64,000 nt of DNA from Epiperipatus broadwayi (Eukaryota; Onychophora; Udeonychophora; Euonychophora; Peripatidae): the NCBI GenBank assembly GCA_028023455.1, contig JAQFVV010006454.1:1347001-1411000 (forward strand), given 5' to 3'. The notes under the pieces were generated by a model that ran no database searches, was not told the DNA's origin, and worked only from the letters and a program-made list of their open reading frames with translations. The position numbers were made by a program, and so were the translations under genes. Below are positions 13,935 to 23,390 of the stretch, one piece after another. The first letter of the stretch is position 1; each line of letters begins with the position of its first letter.

Positions 13935-14162
13935 AAACAAAGGCAAACTCTCCATACAGTAGTGCCACCCTGTGACAACCAGAGTAATCAATGAATTCCA
14001 GAAGGCTTGTGCATAAAATCCCTATCTAGTGTCTACTCATCGAATATCCCCAGACTAGTTTCTGGCTTGTGGACATCATCAATGATATGAATGAATAACA
14101 TCACACTTTCTCAAAAAATATTTTATGTTGAATAATGTATGGAGAATTTTGCCTTTGTTTAC
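13935..14162 (-). repeat. Repeat S4, second copy
   Basis: Matches the S4 units at 13.4 and 55.1 kb. Its outer edges, AGGCAAACTCTCCATAC and GTATGGAGAATTTTGCC, are inverted relative to each other. A decayed hammerhead-like core is present on the minus strand (14050-14085): TTGATGA, loop CACAA, then GAAACTAGTC. The first core base is C to T and one stem II pair is broken, so it is probably inactive. Confidence 0.65.
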
Positions 14163-16530
14163 AACAATTATGTGCTAGTATGAGATGGTGATCATGTAAA
14201 ATAGAAAACACAAAGAAAAGGCTGAGTTGTGCCTAATAATGTGGCAATGAAAGAAAAGTTAAAAGATTAACCCTTTAGCTGGCAAATTTTTTTATTAGCC
14301 AGTTTGAGTAAAAATTTGAGTGATTTCTTTGGTCAGAAATATATCTAGATTGCTCCTATTCAAAAATATTTTTATATTAATAATCAGAATTATCATAATC
14401 TATCTTCTAAAAACTAAAAATTATTTTACTTTCAAATCAGTAAAATTTAATGAAAAATTAAAATAACATTAATAACTGAAGAAAATTATAAGAAAAATGT
14501 AAGTAAATTAGCCTAGAGAAAAACAAAAAAATTATATTTCAACCAATAATAATGTGAAATTGTTACTAATTCCCTGTATCTTAGAAATTACGATCTGAAT
14601 ATTCATTTCTGTCATCTTTTCTTCATCTAACATTAAATATTTTAAATCATAATATTATCTAGTTATATTATTAGATAATATAGTGTAAAAATATTCATAA
14701 TATGCATAAATATTTATGAAAAAGTTATGTTAGTTTTCACTGAATGGCATGGATATGAAAATAGCAATCAAGCTTCATTCATTGTCTAAAATAGTGGCAA
14801 AGCATTGTTCACTTTCCCACACTTATTTTTTTAAAATTTAAAATTTTTCAAATCAAACTTTATTTTCTGATCAATTAATGTAAAATCTTAATTATGAATG
14901 TAAAAAATTATGTAAAATATATTTATTTATGTTCAAAATCAATTATGAAAATGTCAAACATTTTGTTTTTATTTCTGACTTTGACAGTTAGAAAGATCTG
15001 GGAAACAATGGACAAATCGGACAGTTAGAACTTAGAAGTACCTTATTAGGGCAAAAAGGTGGGGACAATATAACAATACACATCAAAGAAAAACCGATTT
15101 TTAAAAAAATTAATGCCAAATACAGATTTTTTAAGAACTAAAATTTTAAATTTAGATTACACTATGAATTTACGATAAAGTAAATGTAAAATGAAAAATA
15201 TGTGACCAAAAATGGCAAGAGATGGTTAAAACATTGAAATTACAGTTAGATTTTGTAATTATCAATTAAAGAAATGTTTACAGTATGACATTAAAATCTG
15301 TAGCACCATGTATATGCATATTTGATCATAAATATATTTAACTTTAATATCAATAAGTTTGAAATCAAGATATTTTAAAAAAACATGCTTAGTTAATACG
15401 TTTATTTTAGAGCAAAGACATAATTATTAAAATTTGTGAGCTTATTTGTTTTTAGTTTTCTTTTGCAATTTATTCAACTTTATTACTTTTTGTTGTTTTT
15501 TTTTTTGTTGTTGTTGTTGTTTTTTTCATATATCTACAATTATTAATTTTATTCATGAACTAAACAAATAGGGTCAAAGAATCGATCAACCTTAAAAAAA
15601 AAACCACTTTTAAAAAAGGTAAATTGTGAAATAATAGTTATTTAATTTCTGAATATGGTGGTAGTAAATCAACTATCTTCACTACTTTAGAAAGATGATA
15701 AATTAAAAAATGCACAGATTGCAAAAAAAATTTCAGAGTGAGTAATTTTTGTTGAAACACTATGGAACCAGTTAAAACTTTCATTTCTAATGTGAATTAC
15801 TCAAAAGAAATTTGAAGATATTAATACTAATGAAGCAGCTATTTGTGGAATGGTTGAGGAATTCTTTTAACAAAATTTTTTTGTTGTTCCAATGAAGACC
15901 TATATTGCAAGTAATGTAAGATTAATTGGATTCTAGTGCAGATAAAACTGTTAGACTTATCTGACAATAATCTCCCTCCCTGACATTTTGAAATTAATGA
16001 TCTGTGCGTGTTTATTATGATATATAATTGAAATTTTAATTATATATCTTTAAAAAAATTAATTTTATTTTTCTTTAAAATTCAACTATAAGTGTATAGT
16101 ATGTATAGCAATTAATTTTTATATATTTTTTTATATTTATATTGTTTAGTTTTCCTTTGTAAATAGCTGTTTTGGGTGGCAATTTTGTTTTTGGCCATGG
16201 ATTTGGAATTTATCTATGAATATTTTTTTCCAGTATAATTTACAATGAATCAATGTTATAATGAATGACATTCAATAAACAATTAACCCAATTTTTAAAA
16301 AAGTAAAATTAATTTTATTAATAATAAATTTTATATGAGTATTAAACACATATAGAAGAAGAAAAAATTGCATGATATATGATACATAGCAGATAAAAAT
16401 GATTCTGTTTTAGGCCCATAAATGTATAATTTATATGTTTTATATCATCCTAAAGTAATGTACATCTAATAAAAATATGGTTCTGACAAATTTTGCTCAT
16501 AATACTTTTATTATTATACTACTCTTTATT
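14163..16530. other. Gene-free AT-rich DNA
   Basis: Holds a TTG-rich microsatellite at about 15491-15525 and many homopolymer runs. No gene is seen. Confidence 0.55.
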
Positions 16531-16538
16531 ATCTAAAG

Positions 16539-16936
16539 CAGAGGTCCCCAACCCTATGCCTTCAGGCACCATGGCACCTGCAGACCATTTTATGTGCGCC
16601 CACTGTTATATGAACATGATAAAAAATTATTTATCTGATACAAATAAATTTAATTTTTAAAATTTCTTATAAATTATTGTAATATATTGTAATCAAATTG
16701 TAGGACATACTATACTTTTACACCGTAAAAATATAAATGTTAATTATATGTTAAAATTTTATTTATGAAATAAATAATTTTTTGTACATTATGTGTATTA
16801 TTAACATCATCCAACTATAAATTTATATTGAAAAAATAAATGGTGCCCACCACTTGGTTGAAAAAATAAATGGTGCCTGCCACCTGGTTGGTATAATACA
16901 ATGTGCTCTTAAGTGCAAAAAGGTTGAGGATCCCTG
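16539..16936. mobile_element. hAT-like MITE
   Basis: This 398-bp non-coding element has imperfect terminal inverted repeats: left CAGAGGTCCCCAACC, right (complement) CAGGGATCCTCAACC. The flanks are ATCTAAAG (16531-16538) and ATCTAGGG (16937-16944), matching at six of eight bases as expected for an aged 8-bp hAT target-site duplication. The TIR resembles the CAGNGGTCCCCAACC ends of widespread hAT elements. Inside, a segment of about 31 bp (16829-16890) is tandemly duplicated. It abuts the terminus of S1b, so the insertion was at the edge of that repeat. Confidence 0.75.
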
Positions 16937-16940
16937 ATCT

Positions 16941-17262
16941 AGGGTATATGAGCACAGACTTTCACATGACCCATCACTCACCACTCTTTCTCTAATCACT
17001 GATACACTTGATCACATATATGTTGAAAAGATAAATAATCACCAATATACATATTTTATGCTAAACCAGCAATCATCAGTTGATCCAGATTATCATCTCT
17101 ATATGTATATGCAATAAGTGCTCAGATATATATTAAGATAGCCAATCTTCATACTTCAATGGATAGGCCTCAATCCACTCCACACTTCAACTCTTCAACC
17201 ATCCATTCAATTGAAAATCTGATGATGGAATTCTCAAAGGCTACGTTGAACAAAACATTGTA
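16941..17262 (-). repeat. Dispersed repeat S1, copy b
   Basis: Reverse-oriented copy of S1. It begins at the TAGGGTATATGAGCAC terminus (16941) and ends at the CTGATGATGGAATTC block near 17220-17262. It is close to S1a over its whole length and non-coding. Confidence 0.8.
17035..17093 (-). ncRNA. Hammerhead-like motif in S1b
   Basis: On the minus strand: ATAATC/GATTAT outer stem I, CAA/TTG inner stem I, core CTGATGA (17073-17079), stem II TGCT/AGCA with loop GGTTT, then AAA where GAA is expected. Loss of the G at position 12, normally essential, predicts an inactive copy. Confidence 0.5.
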
Positions 17263-18577
17263 TTTTTGTTGTCAAAAATTGCAGAGCAGTGAGAAAGCCA
17301 CATGATTCTAAGAATATGAATAATTACAATGGCATTATATGCAAAAAAAAAATTATATTTTTCTCCAGCAATTGTTTAAGATTAATTATTTGCTTGTGAA
17401 AGATAAAGTGCTAAGGATGAGAACTATGAACAACTTGAAAATGTGTATCAGGTCTTCTGGATAATTATTATCCAAAGCATGTTTGGAATTCAGATTTAAT
17501 TTAAAATGATTAATGAAAAAGATTTTGGTAAGAATTATGCCAATTACTAAATTAAACAAAAATTTCAACCTTGACTGAGGAACACACATATTCAGAATCT
17601 GAATAAAATACTGGAAATTAACTCATTTTAAAAGACTTTATTATATATCAAAAATCAAAATGATAAAAATATATAAGATAATTGAAAGAATGCATCATGA
17701 TATTAATATTTAAGAAATAGGATAAAAAATAATTTATATCATATCTATAAGTCTTTAACGATATTATTACAATTCATTTAAAGAAATTTGAACGCCAGCC
17801 AATCAAAAAATAATTTGGATTAAATGTAATTACAGTACAGTATATCCTCCAAGTTATAAAAGACTTTACAAAAACACTAATGCCTTTTTGCTTCAAACTT
17901 CTAGGTAATAAAAAGGCATTTGTTTCGAAAGCATTTAAAGCTTTGAAATATTAGGTTATAGACGAGAATATTACTATAAAATATTTATCAAAATTTAACG
18001 ATAGTTATTAAACTACTTATTACTAAAAAAAAATTAACATTGTTAAAAGTTTAACTCTTTTTTTCCAAAGTATTAAGGGAAGCATTTTGTAGATTAAAAT
18101 GTAAAGCTAAGAAAATAAAAAAGTAGAGTAAATTATTTAGATTTTTCAAATGATGTGGTTCTTATTGAAACTAATATATTACAGAACATTGCTAACTCCT
18201 TTGAAACCCATTATTTAAAAGCAAAAAAAAAAAAAGATAAAACTAAAGATAAATGTTAAAACATAGTGTTCAACGGGCTTTTCAAAAAGGAAAAAATATA
18301 AATTTATAGTAAAAATTTGGAAAGATGTAACAACTATAAATATTCTTATTGAATTATTAATATATGTGAATGAACAAAATTATTTCTAGAATTAAACATG
18401 GATGGAATACATGTATGCTTTGAAAAAAAAGATGTTTAACAAATATGTTTTACTAATGCTTACTTCTAAATCTGAGATTTGAACATTTTGGAAGATTTAT
18501 ATTGGGATTAATAAAATAAAGTTAATAAATAAAAATAAACTCTATCACCTTATATTCTTTATTAAAAGTAGTCAAAA
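17263..18577. other. Gene-free AT-rich DNA
   Basis: The only structure is a small hairpin at 17879-17921 (AATGCCTTTTT / AAAAAGGCATT). A 67-codon minus-strand frame at 17386-17589 has no recognisable domain. Confidence 0.5.
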
Positions 18578-18664
18578 TATTTTTAAAATAATTATAAAAT
18601 ACACCAAATCTTTTAAAAACTTGTTTTTTATTTTTTTGCCACCAAAAATGAAATATATATTAAA
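18578..18664 (+). repeat. PLE1 left terminal inverted repeat
   Basis: About 87 bp, reverse complement of 26580-26666 with only a few differences. It contains TTTTTTTGCCACCAAAAATG. Inverted termini are known in Penelope-like elements; a pair this long and this well kept is what fixes the element borders here. Confidence 0.85.
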
Positions 18665-18690
18665 ATTGAAACAAAGGAGGAGGAGGATCT

Positions 18691-19185
18691 ATGGTATATA
18701 TAAATATGTTTTTGGAAAATGGTTTTGAAGATTCTAAGAAGCAGTGGTTTTTAAATTGGAAAAATGGTGTTGAAGATTTTAATAAAGAACTTTGTAATAA
18801 TAATATAAATTATGATATCAATGTTTTGTTAAAACAATTAAAATGCTGTATTTTAGATAAAAGGGTTTTAAAATACACTATACAAATAATTAATAAACGG
18901 TTAAAAAATAAAATGAAAATTGTTAAGTTAAATATGGATATTAAATTTTTAAAATTTTGTTATGATAATTATATTTGTCCAAATTTTATAAAACTGAATG
19001 TTTTTGAAAATATTTTACATAAGGGGTTTTTAAAAAAATTAAAAAGAAAAATTTTAAAGGGTTATATTATAAATTTATATAAAAAGAAAAAATGGATGTT
19101 AAATGATATAAAAAATATTTATGGGAATTTAGCAAAATTAATTACATTTAATGAAGAATGGTTTTTGAAAAAAAAATTTTTATAG
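18691..19185 (+). pseudogene. PLE1 N-terminal region
   Basis: A 164-codon open frame beginning 27 bp after the left inverted repeat. It is lysine-, asparagine- and isoleucine-rich. The segment FLKFCYDNYICPNFIKLNV corresponds to the conserved stretch upstream of the RT in PLE proteins (recognised, not searched). The frame ends at 19185, but coding resemblance continues in another frame (CFGLGKKFQIDIIKKF) up to the first insertion at about 19303. The ATG at 18691 follows a purine-rich GGAGGAGGAGGATCT and may be the original start. A host gene is unlikely because the downstream blocks are plainly PLE. Confidence 0.6.
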
Positions 19186-19458
19186 GAAAATGTTTTGGTT
19201 TAGGAAAAAAGTTTCAAATAGACATTATAAAAAAATTCAAATATTAATTATTAATAATAATAAATGTAATAATAATAATATTTATTATAAAAACTATATA
19301 TATATGAAAAAACAAATACAAGTTAATCACGTAACCTGCTATCACTTGTTATTTATGTCCAAAAGATGGCGCTATACCAAAACCGCCGAACAAGTGTAAG
19401 ATTTGTTTTACATAAACGAAAAAAGAGTCAGAAATTAACTACCTCTTTCATTTGCTCA

Positions 19459-19505
19459 CTCCCAGATCAGCTGATTTCAAGCTGGTTTGCTATCCTCAGT
19501 GGGGG
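19459..19505 (-). ncRNA. Hammerhead ribozyme, satellite A unit 1
   Basis: Minus strand order: stem I CCCCCA, core CTGAGGA (19493-19499), stem II AGC/GCT around AAACCA, GAA, stem III palindrome ATCAGCTGAT, C at the cleavage site, stem I TGGGAG. Stem I has one A.C mismatch in this unit. Confidence 0.8.
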
Positions 19506-19876
19506 ATAGAGTATAGAAACTAGATCTAAAACACTGACTCTCAAGTGTTTATGCAAAACGTTTCTATCAGATTGCAAGCGTGAATTTTTCAGACCGGTAA
19601 AGTCTTCAAACCCAGCCTAGCAAGCTAGATATTTATATGGGTCTGATCTCAGTTCAGAATCACCATATAATCAAAGTCTCTGCAATATATATCATTGCAA
19701 GAAAACTCTAAAGGTACATTTATGAAAAAACAAATACAAGTTAATCACGTAACCTGCTATCACTTGTTATTTATGTCCAAAAGATGGCGCTATACCAAAA
19801 CCGCCGAACAAGTGTAAGATTTGTTTTACATAAACGAAAAAAGAGTCAGAAATTAACTACCTCTTTCATTTGCTCA

Positions 19877-19923
19877 CCCCCAGATCAGCTGATTTCAAGC
19901 TGGTTTGCTATCCTCAGTGGGGG
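19877..19923 (-). ncRNA. Hammerhead ribozyme, satellite A unit 2
   Basis: Same core as unit 1, but both stem I arms now give six perfect pairs (CCCCCA with TGGGGG). The fifth pair is G-C here and A-T in the inverted units, a compensatory change. Confidence 0.85.
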
Positions 19924-20294
19924 ATAGAGTATAGAAACTAGATCTAAAACACTGACTCTCAAGTGTTTATGCAAAACGTTTCTATCAGATTGCAAGCGTG
20001 AATTTTTCAGACCGGTAAAGTCTTCAAACCCAGCCTAGCAAGCTAGATATTTATATGGGTCTGATCTCAGTTCAGAATCACCATATAATCAAAGTCTCTG
20101 CAATATATATCATTGCAAGAAAACTCTAAAGGTACATTTATGAAAAAACAAATACAAGTTAATCACGTAACCTGCTATCACTTGTTATTTATGTCCAAAA
20201 GATGGCGCTATACCAAAACCGCCGAACAAGTGTAAGATTTGTTTTACATAAACGAAAAAAGAGTCAGAAATTAACTACCTCTTTCATTTGCTCA

Positions 20295-20341
20295 CCCCCA
20301 GATCAGCTGATTTCAAGCTGGTTTGCTATCCTCAGTGGGAG
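20295..20341 (-). ncRNA. Hammerhead ribozyme, satellite A unit 3
   Basis: Stem I is CTCCCA with TGGGGG, so the fifth pair is a G.U wobble. Core, GAA, palindromic stem III and cleavage-site C are unchanged. Confidence 0.85.
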
Positions 20342-20674
20342 ATAGAGTATAGAAACTAGATCTAAAACACTGACTCTCAAGTGTTTATGCAAAACGTTTC
20401 TATCAGATTGCAAGCGTGAATTTTTCAGACCGGTAAAGTCTTCAAACCCAGCCTAGCAAGCTAGATATTTATATGGGTCTGATCTCAGTTCAGAATCACC
20501 ATATAATCAAAGTCTCTGCAATATATATCATTGCAAGAAAACTCTAAAGGTACATTTATGAAAAAACAAATACAAGTTAATCACGTAACCTGCTATCACT
20601 TGTTATTTATGTCCAAAAGATGGCGCTATACCAAAACCGCCGAACAAGTGTAAGATCTAGTTTCTATACTCTAT

Positions 20675-20721
20675 CTCCCACTGAGGATAGCAAACCAGCT
20701 TGAAATCAGCTGATCTGGGAG
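20675..20721 (+). ncRNA. Hammerhead ribozyme, satellite A inverted unit 1
   Basis: Stem I CTCCCA (20675-20680) with TGGGAG (20716-20721), six Watson-Crick pairs, with an outer CTC (20669-20671) / GAG (20723-20725) pairing across an internal loop. Core CTGAGGA 20681-20687, stem II AGC/GCT, GAA 20702-20704, stem III ATCAGCTGAT 20705-20714, cleavage position C20715. Stem II begins with a U.U mismatch, its weakest point. Confidence 0.88.
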
Positions 20722-21092
20722 TGAGCAAATGAAAGAGGTAGTTAATTTCTGACTCTTTTTTCGTTTATGTAAAACAAATCTTACACTTGTTCGGCGGTTT
20801 TGGTATAGCGCCATCTTTTGGACATAAATAACAAGTGATAGCAGGTTACGTGATTAACTTGTATTTGTTTTTTCATAAATGTACCTTTAGAGTTTTCTTG
20901 CAATGATATATATTGCAGAGACTTTGATTATATGGTGATTCTGAACTGAGATCAGACCCATATAAATATCTAGCTTGCTAGGCTGGGTTTGAAGACTTTA
21001 CTGGTCTGAAAAATTCACGCTTGCAATCTGATAGAAATGTTTTGCATAAACACTTGAGAGTCAGTGTTTTAGATCTAGTTTCTATACTCTAT

Positions 21093-21139
21093 CTCCCACT
21101 GAGGATAGCAAACCAGCTTGAAATCAGCTGATCTGGGAG
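21093..21139 (+). ncRNA. Hammerhead ribozyme, satellite A inverted unit 2
   Basis: Identical in structure to the copy 418 bp upstream: core 21099-21105, GAA 21120-21122, stem III 21123-21132, cleavage position C21133. Two same-strand ribozymes 418 nt apart would release a 418-nt monomer if active. Confidence 0.88.
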
Positions 21140-21299
21140 TGAGCAAATGAAAGAGGTAGTTAATTTCTGACTCTTTTTTCGTTTATGTAAAACAAATCTT
21201 ACACTTGTTCGGCGGTTTTGGTATAGCGCCATCTTTTGGACATATATATATATATATAAAATACATATTTTGCGGGTTCATCCGTGTTAAAAATTTTTA

Positions 21300-22245
21300 A
21301 TATCAATACACTGACGTTTCGACTTGGTCACACAAGCCATCCACAGAGTTATAAAAAGGTAGAAAGACGGTTGTAGAGGCGCTACAATCACTGGTTTGAA
21401 TAAAACATTAAAAATCCCACCAATAGCAAAAATGTTAAATTTAAGAATGTTTTTTAAAGAAATCTTTCCAAATAGGAGGAAGTTTGCACGTATCATCTCG
21501 CTTATTGATACAATCTGGCCTTTTAAGTATCTCAATGGCTTCTCTGATTTTGCATTGGTAGAGATTATCACATCTGGATATGATCCTGGTACTAGAAAAA
21601 TCTATTTTATGACCTGAATCTATAGTATGGAGTGAGAGTGCTGATGATGATGAGTGTTGTTTAACTGCATTAGCATGCTCATCTCTCCTAACACTGATGC
21701 GACGATTACTCATACCTATGTAAGAAGCTTTACAATTTTTACATGAGATTTGATAGACACCATGAGATTCAAGAGGGATTGAATCCTTAGGCTTGGTTAT
21801 TATATTGCTGATCTTTTGATGAGCAGAAAATGCTGTATCTATATTATAGCGTTTTAATATACGTCCGATACTGTCTGTAGTTCCTTTTACATATGGAACA
21901 CAAATCCTAATAGCTGACTTATCATCTTTTTGTTTCCTATTTTGTCTATTTTGGGCTTGAAATAAGGCTTTTTTTTATAAATTTGTAATTATAACTATTT
22001 GCTAATAAAACACTATTAATATGATTTATTTCTTCTTTCAGATGTGTGTCATCTGAAAGGTTAATTGCTCTATTTAAAAGAGTTTTGGCTACAGAAACTA
22101 TCTGAGTTGGGTGATGATGAGAATGGAAATGTAAATATCTGTCTGTGTGTGTATCCTTTCTGTAAATAGAAAAAGATAAACTATTTGGTGTTCTGGTGAC
22201 TAGAACATCAAGAAAAGGGAGTTTTCCATCAGACTCTGTCTCCAT
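21300..22245 (-). pseudogene. PLE2 left arm: RT thumb plus GIY-YIG, frameshifted
   Basis: Reading from 22245 downward, the frame opens with ESDGKLPFLDVLVTRT and continues through SFSIYRKDTHTDRYLHFHSH, the conserved RT thumb of Penelope elements. It breaks after FIKKSL because an eight-T run has one base more than the matching A-run of the right arm. The GIY-YIG part resumes in another frame at 21713 (YIGMSNRRISVRRDEH...). It is otherwise almost identical to the right arm, so the two arms arose together or were homogenised. Confidence 0.8.
21306..21353 (-). ncRNA. Hammerhead-like motif, PLE2 left end
   Basis: Minus strand: CTGTGGA (expected CTGANGA, so the fourth core base is T), stem II GGCTTG/CAAGTC with loop TGTGAC, GAA, stem III palindrome ACGT, C at the cleavage position, and ACT/AGT inner stem I. 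The fourth-base change probably reduces or abolishes cleavage. Confidence 0.6.
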
Positions 22246-22253
22246 TGTAAATT

Positions 22254-23015
22254 CTAGTCACCAGAACACCAAATAGTTTATCTTTTTCTATTTACAGAAA
22301 GGATACACACACAGACAGATATTTACATTTCCATTCTCATCATCACCCAACTCAGATAGTTTCTGTAGCCAAAACTCTTTTAAATAGAGCAATTAACCTT
22401 TCAGATGACACACATCTGAAAGAAGAAATAAATCATATTAATAGTGTTTTATTAGCAAATAGTTATAATTACAAATTTATAAAAAAAGCCTTATTTCAAG
22501 CCCAAAATAGACAAAATAGGAAACAAAAAGATGATAAGTCAGCTATTAGGATTTGTGTTCCATATGTAAAAGGAACTACAGACAGTATCGGACGTATATT
22601 AAAACGCTATAATATAGATACAGCATTTTCTGCTCATCAAAAGATCAGCAATATAATAACCAAGCCTAAGGATTCAATCCCTCTTGAATCTCATGGTGTC
22701 TATCAAATCTCATGTAAAAATTGTAAAGCTTCTTACATAGGTATGAGTAATCGTCGCATCAGTGTTAGGAGAGATGAGCATGCTAATGCAGTTAAACAAC
22801 ACTCATCATCATCAGCACTCTCACTCCATACTATAGATTCAGGTCATAAAATAGATTTTTCTAGTACCAGGATCATATCCAGATGTGATAATCTCTACCA
22901 ATGCAAAATCAGAGAAGCCATTGAGATACTTAAAAGGCCAGATTGTATCAATAAGCGAGATGATACGTGCAAACTTCCTCCTATTTGGAAAGATTTCTTT
23001 AAAAAACATTCTTAA
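22254..23015 (+). CDS. PLE2 right arm: RT thumb plus GIY-YIG endonuclease
   Basis: An uninterrupted frame of 253 codons, but without its own start: the first methionine is at 22743, inside the nuclease, so this is a 5'-truncated ORF. Residues about 1-60 are the RT thumb (SIYRKDTHTDRYLHFHSH). About 145-250 form a GIY-YIG nuclease: GVYQISCKNCKASYIG, where GVY and YIG are the two namesake motifs and CXXC a zinc-binding-like pair, then RRISVRRDEH with the catalytic arginine and histidine, and a REA motif with the glutamate. The frame closes at TAA 23013-23015. The family uses this nuclease to nick the target for retrotransposition. It cannot act alone because the polymerase core is missing. Confidence 0.8.
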   Translation, partial: LVTRTPNSLSFSIYRKDTHTDRYLHFHSHHHPTQIVSVAKTLLNRAINLSDDTHLKEEINHINSVLLANSYNYKFIKKALFQAQNRQNRKQKDDKSAIRICVPYVKGTTDSIGRILKRYNIDTAFSAHQKISNIITKPKDSIPLESHGVYQISCKNCKASYIGMSNRRISVRRDEHANAVKQHSSSSALSLHTIDSGHKIDFSSTRIISRCDNLYQCKIREAIEILKRPDCINKRDDTCKLPPIWKDFFKKHS

Positions 23016-23102
23016 ATTTAACATTTTTGCTATTGGTGGGATTTTTAATGTTTTATTCAAACCAGTGATTGTAGCGCCTCTACAACCATCTTTCTACCTT
23101 TT

Positions 23103-23149
23103 TATAACTCTGTGGATGGCTTGTGTGACCAAGTCGAAACGTCAGTATA
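23103..23149 (+). ncRNA. Hammerhead-like motif, PLE2 right end
   Basis: Core CTGTGGA 23110-23116, stem II 23118-23123 with 23130-23135, GAA 23136-23138, stem III ACGT 23139-23142, cleavage position C23143, stem I ATAACT with AGTATAT (one bulge). It sits just after the nuclease ORF stop. Confidence 0.6.
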
Positions 23150-23254
23150 TTGATATTAAAAGTTTTTAACACGGATGAACCCGCAAAATATGTATTTTAT
23201 ATATTTAACCCGTGCAAATCTTCGTTTTAACATATATATATATATATATATATA

Positions 23255-23384
23255 TAATAAAAAGAAAATTATAGTGGTGTTAATAAGCATAATTTTGTTA
23301 TTAATTTAACTAATATGGTTTTTAAAAAAGAAGAAATAAATGTTTTAAATAAAGGTTTAAATATGTTTTTAAAGGAAGATTAAT
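23255..23384 (+). pseudogene. PLE1 pre-RT segment
   Basis: Reads HNFVINLTNMVFKKEEINVL followed by NKGLNMFLKED and a stop. The pattern (NL, then E..VL.KGL) is the conserved motif ahead of the RT in Penelope-like proteins. It continues the frame broken at 19303 and so locates the right border of the first insertion block near 23255. Confidence 0.7.
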
Positions 23385-23390
23385 TACTAT

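Larger units (their letters stand above)
19303..21240. repeat. Satellite A: 418-bp tandem array with an inverted half
   Basis: Direct units start at the repeated ATGAAAAAAC at 19304, 19722, 20140 and 20558: exact 418-bp spacing three times. The fourth unit stops at about 20655, and the array continues in reverse complement to 21240 (about 1.4 units). Units are about 99% alike. No protein is encoded. Each unit contains a hammerhead motif, on the minus strand in the direct half and the plus strand in the inverted half. The array begins and ends in TATATA and lies inside PLE1. Related units with a 401-bp period occur at 62534-63160. Confidence 0.95.
21250..23240. mobile_element. PLE2: head-to-head dimer of a 5'-truncated Penelope-like element
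   Basis: Two nearly identical 3' ends of one PLE, each about 990 bp, face away from a centre near 22250. The left arm reads on the minus strand and the right arm on the plus strand. Each arm carries the RT thumb region, a GIY-YIG nuclease and a terminal hammerhead-like segment, and ends in a GGGTTCATCCGTGTTAAAA / AACACGGATGAACCCGC block next to (TA)n. The right arm extends further, to AACCCGTGCAAATCTTCG. The left arm starts about 55 bp further 5' in the element. The RT catalytic core is absent from both. It is inserted in PLE1 directly beside satellite A. Confidence 0.9.

Noticed and set aside
19303-20655. CRISPR-like array of direct repeats
   Set aside because: The unit is 418 bp and nearly identical throughout, with no short repeat and variable spacer pattern; it is a satellite.
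21396-21713. Overlapping plus- and minus-strand frames in the PLE2 left arm
   Set aside because: The plus-strand frame at 21396-21617 and the minus-strand frame at 21287-21571 are shadows of the GIY-YIG coding frame; the same holds for 22839-23060 and 22885-23169 in the right arm.
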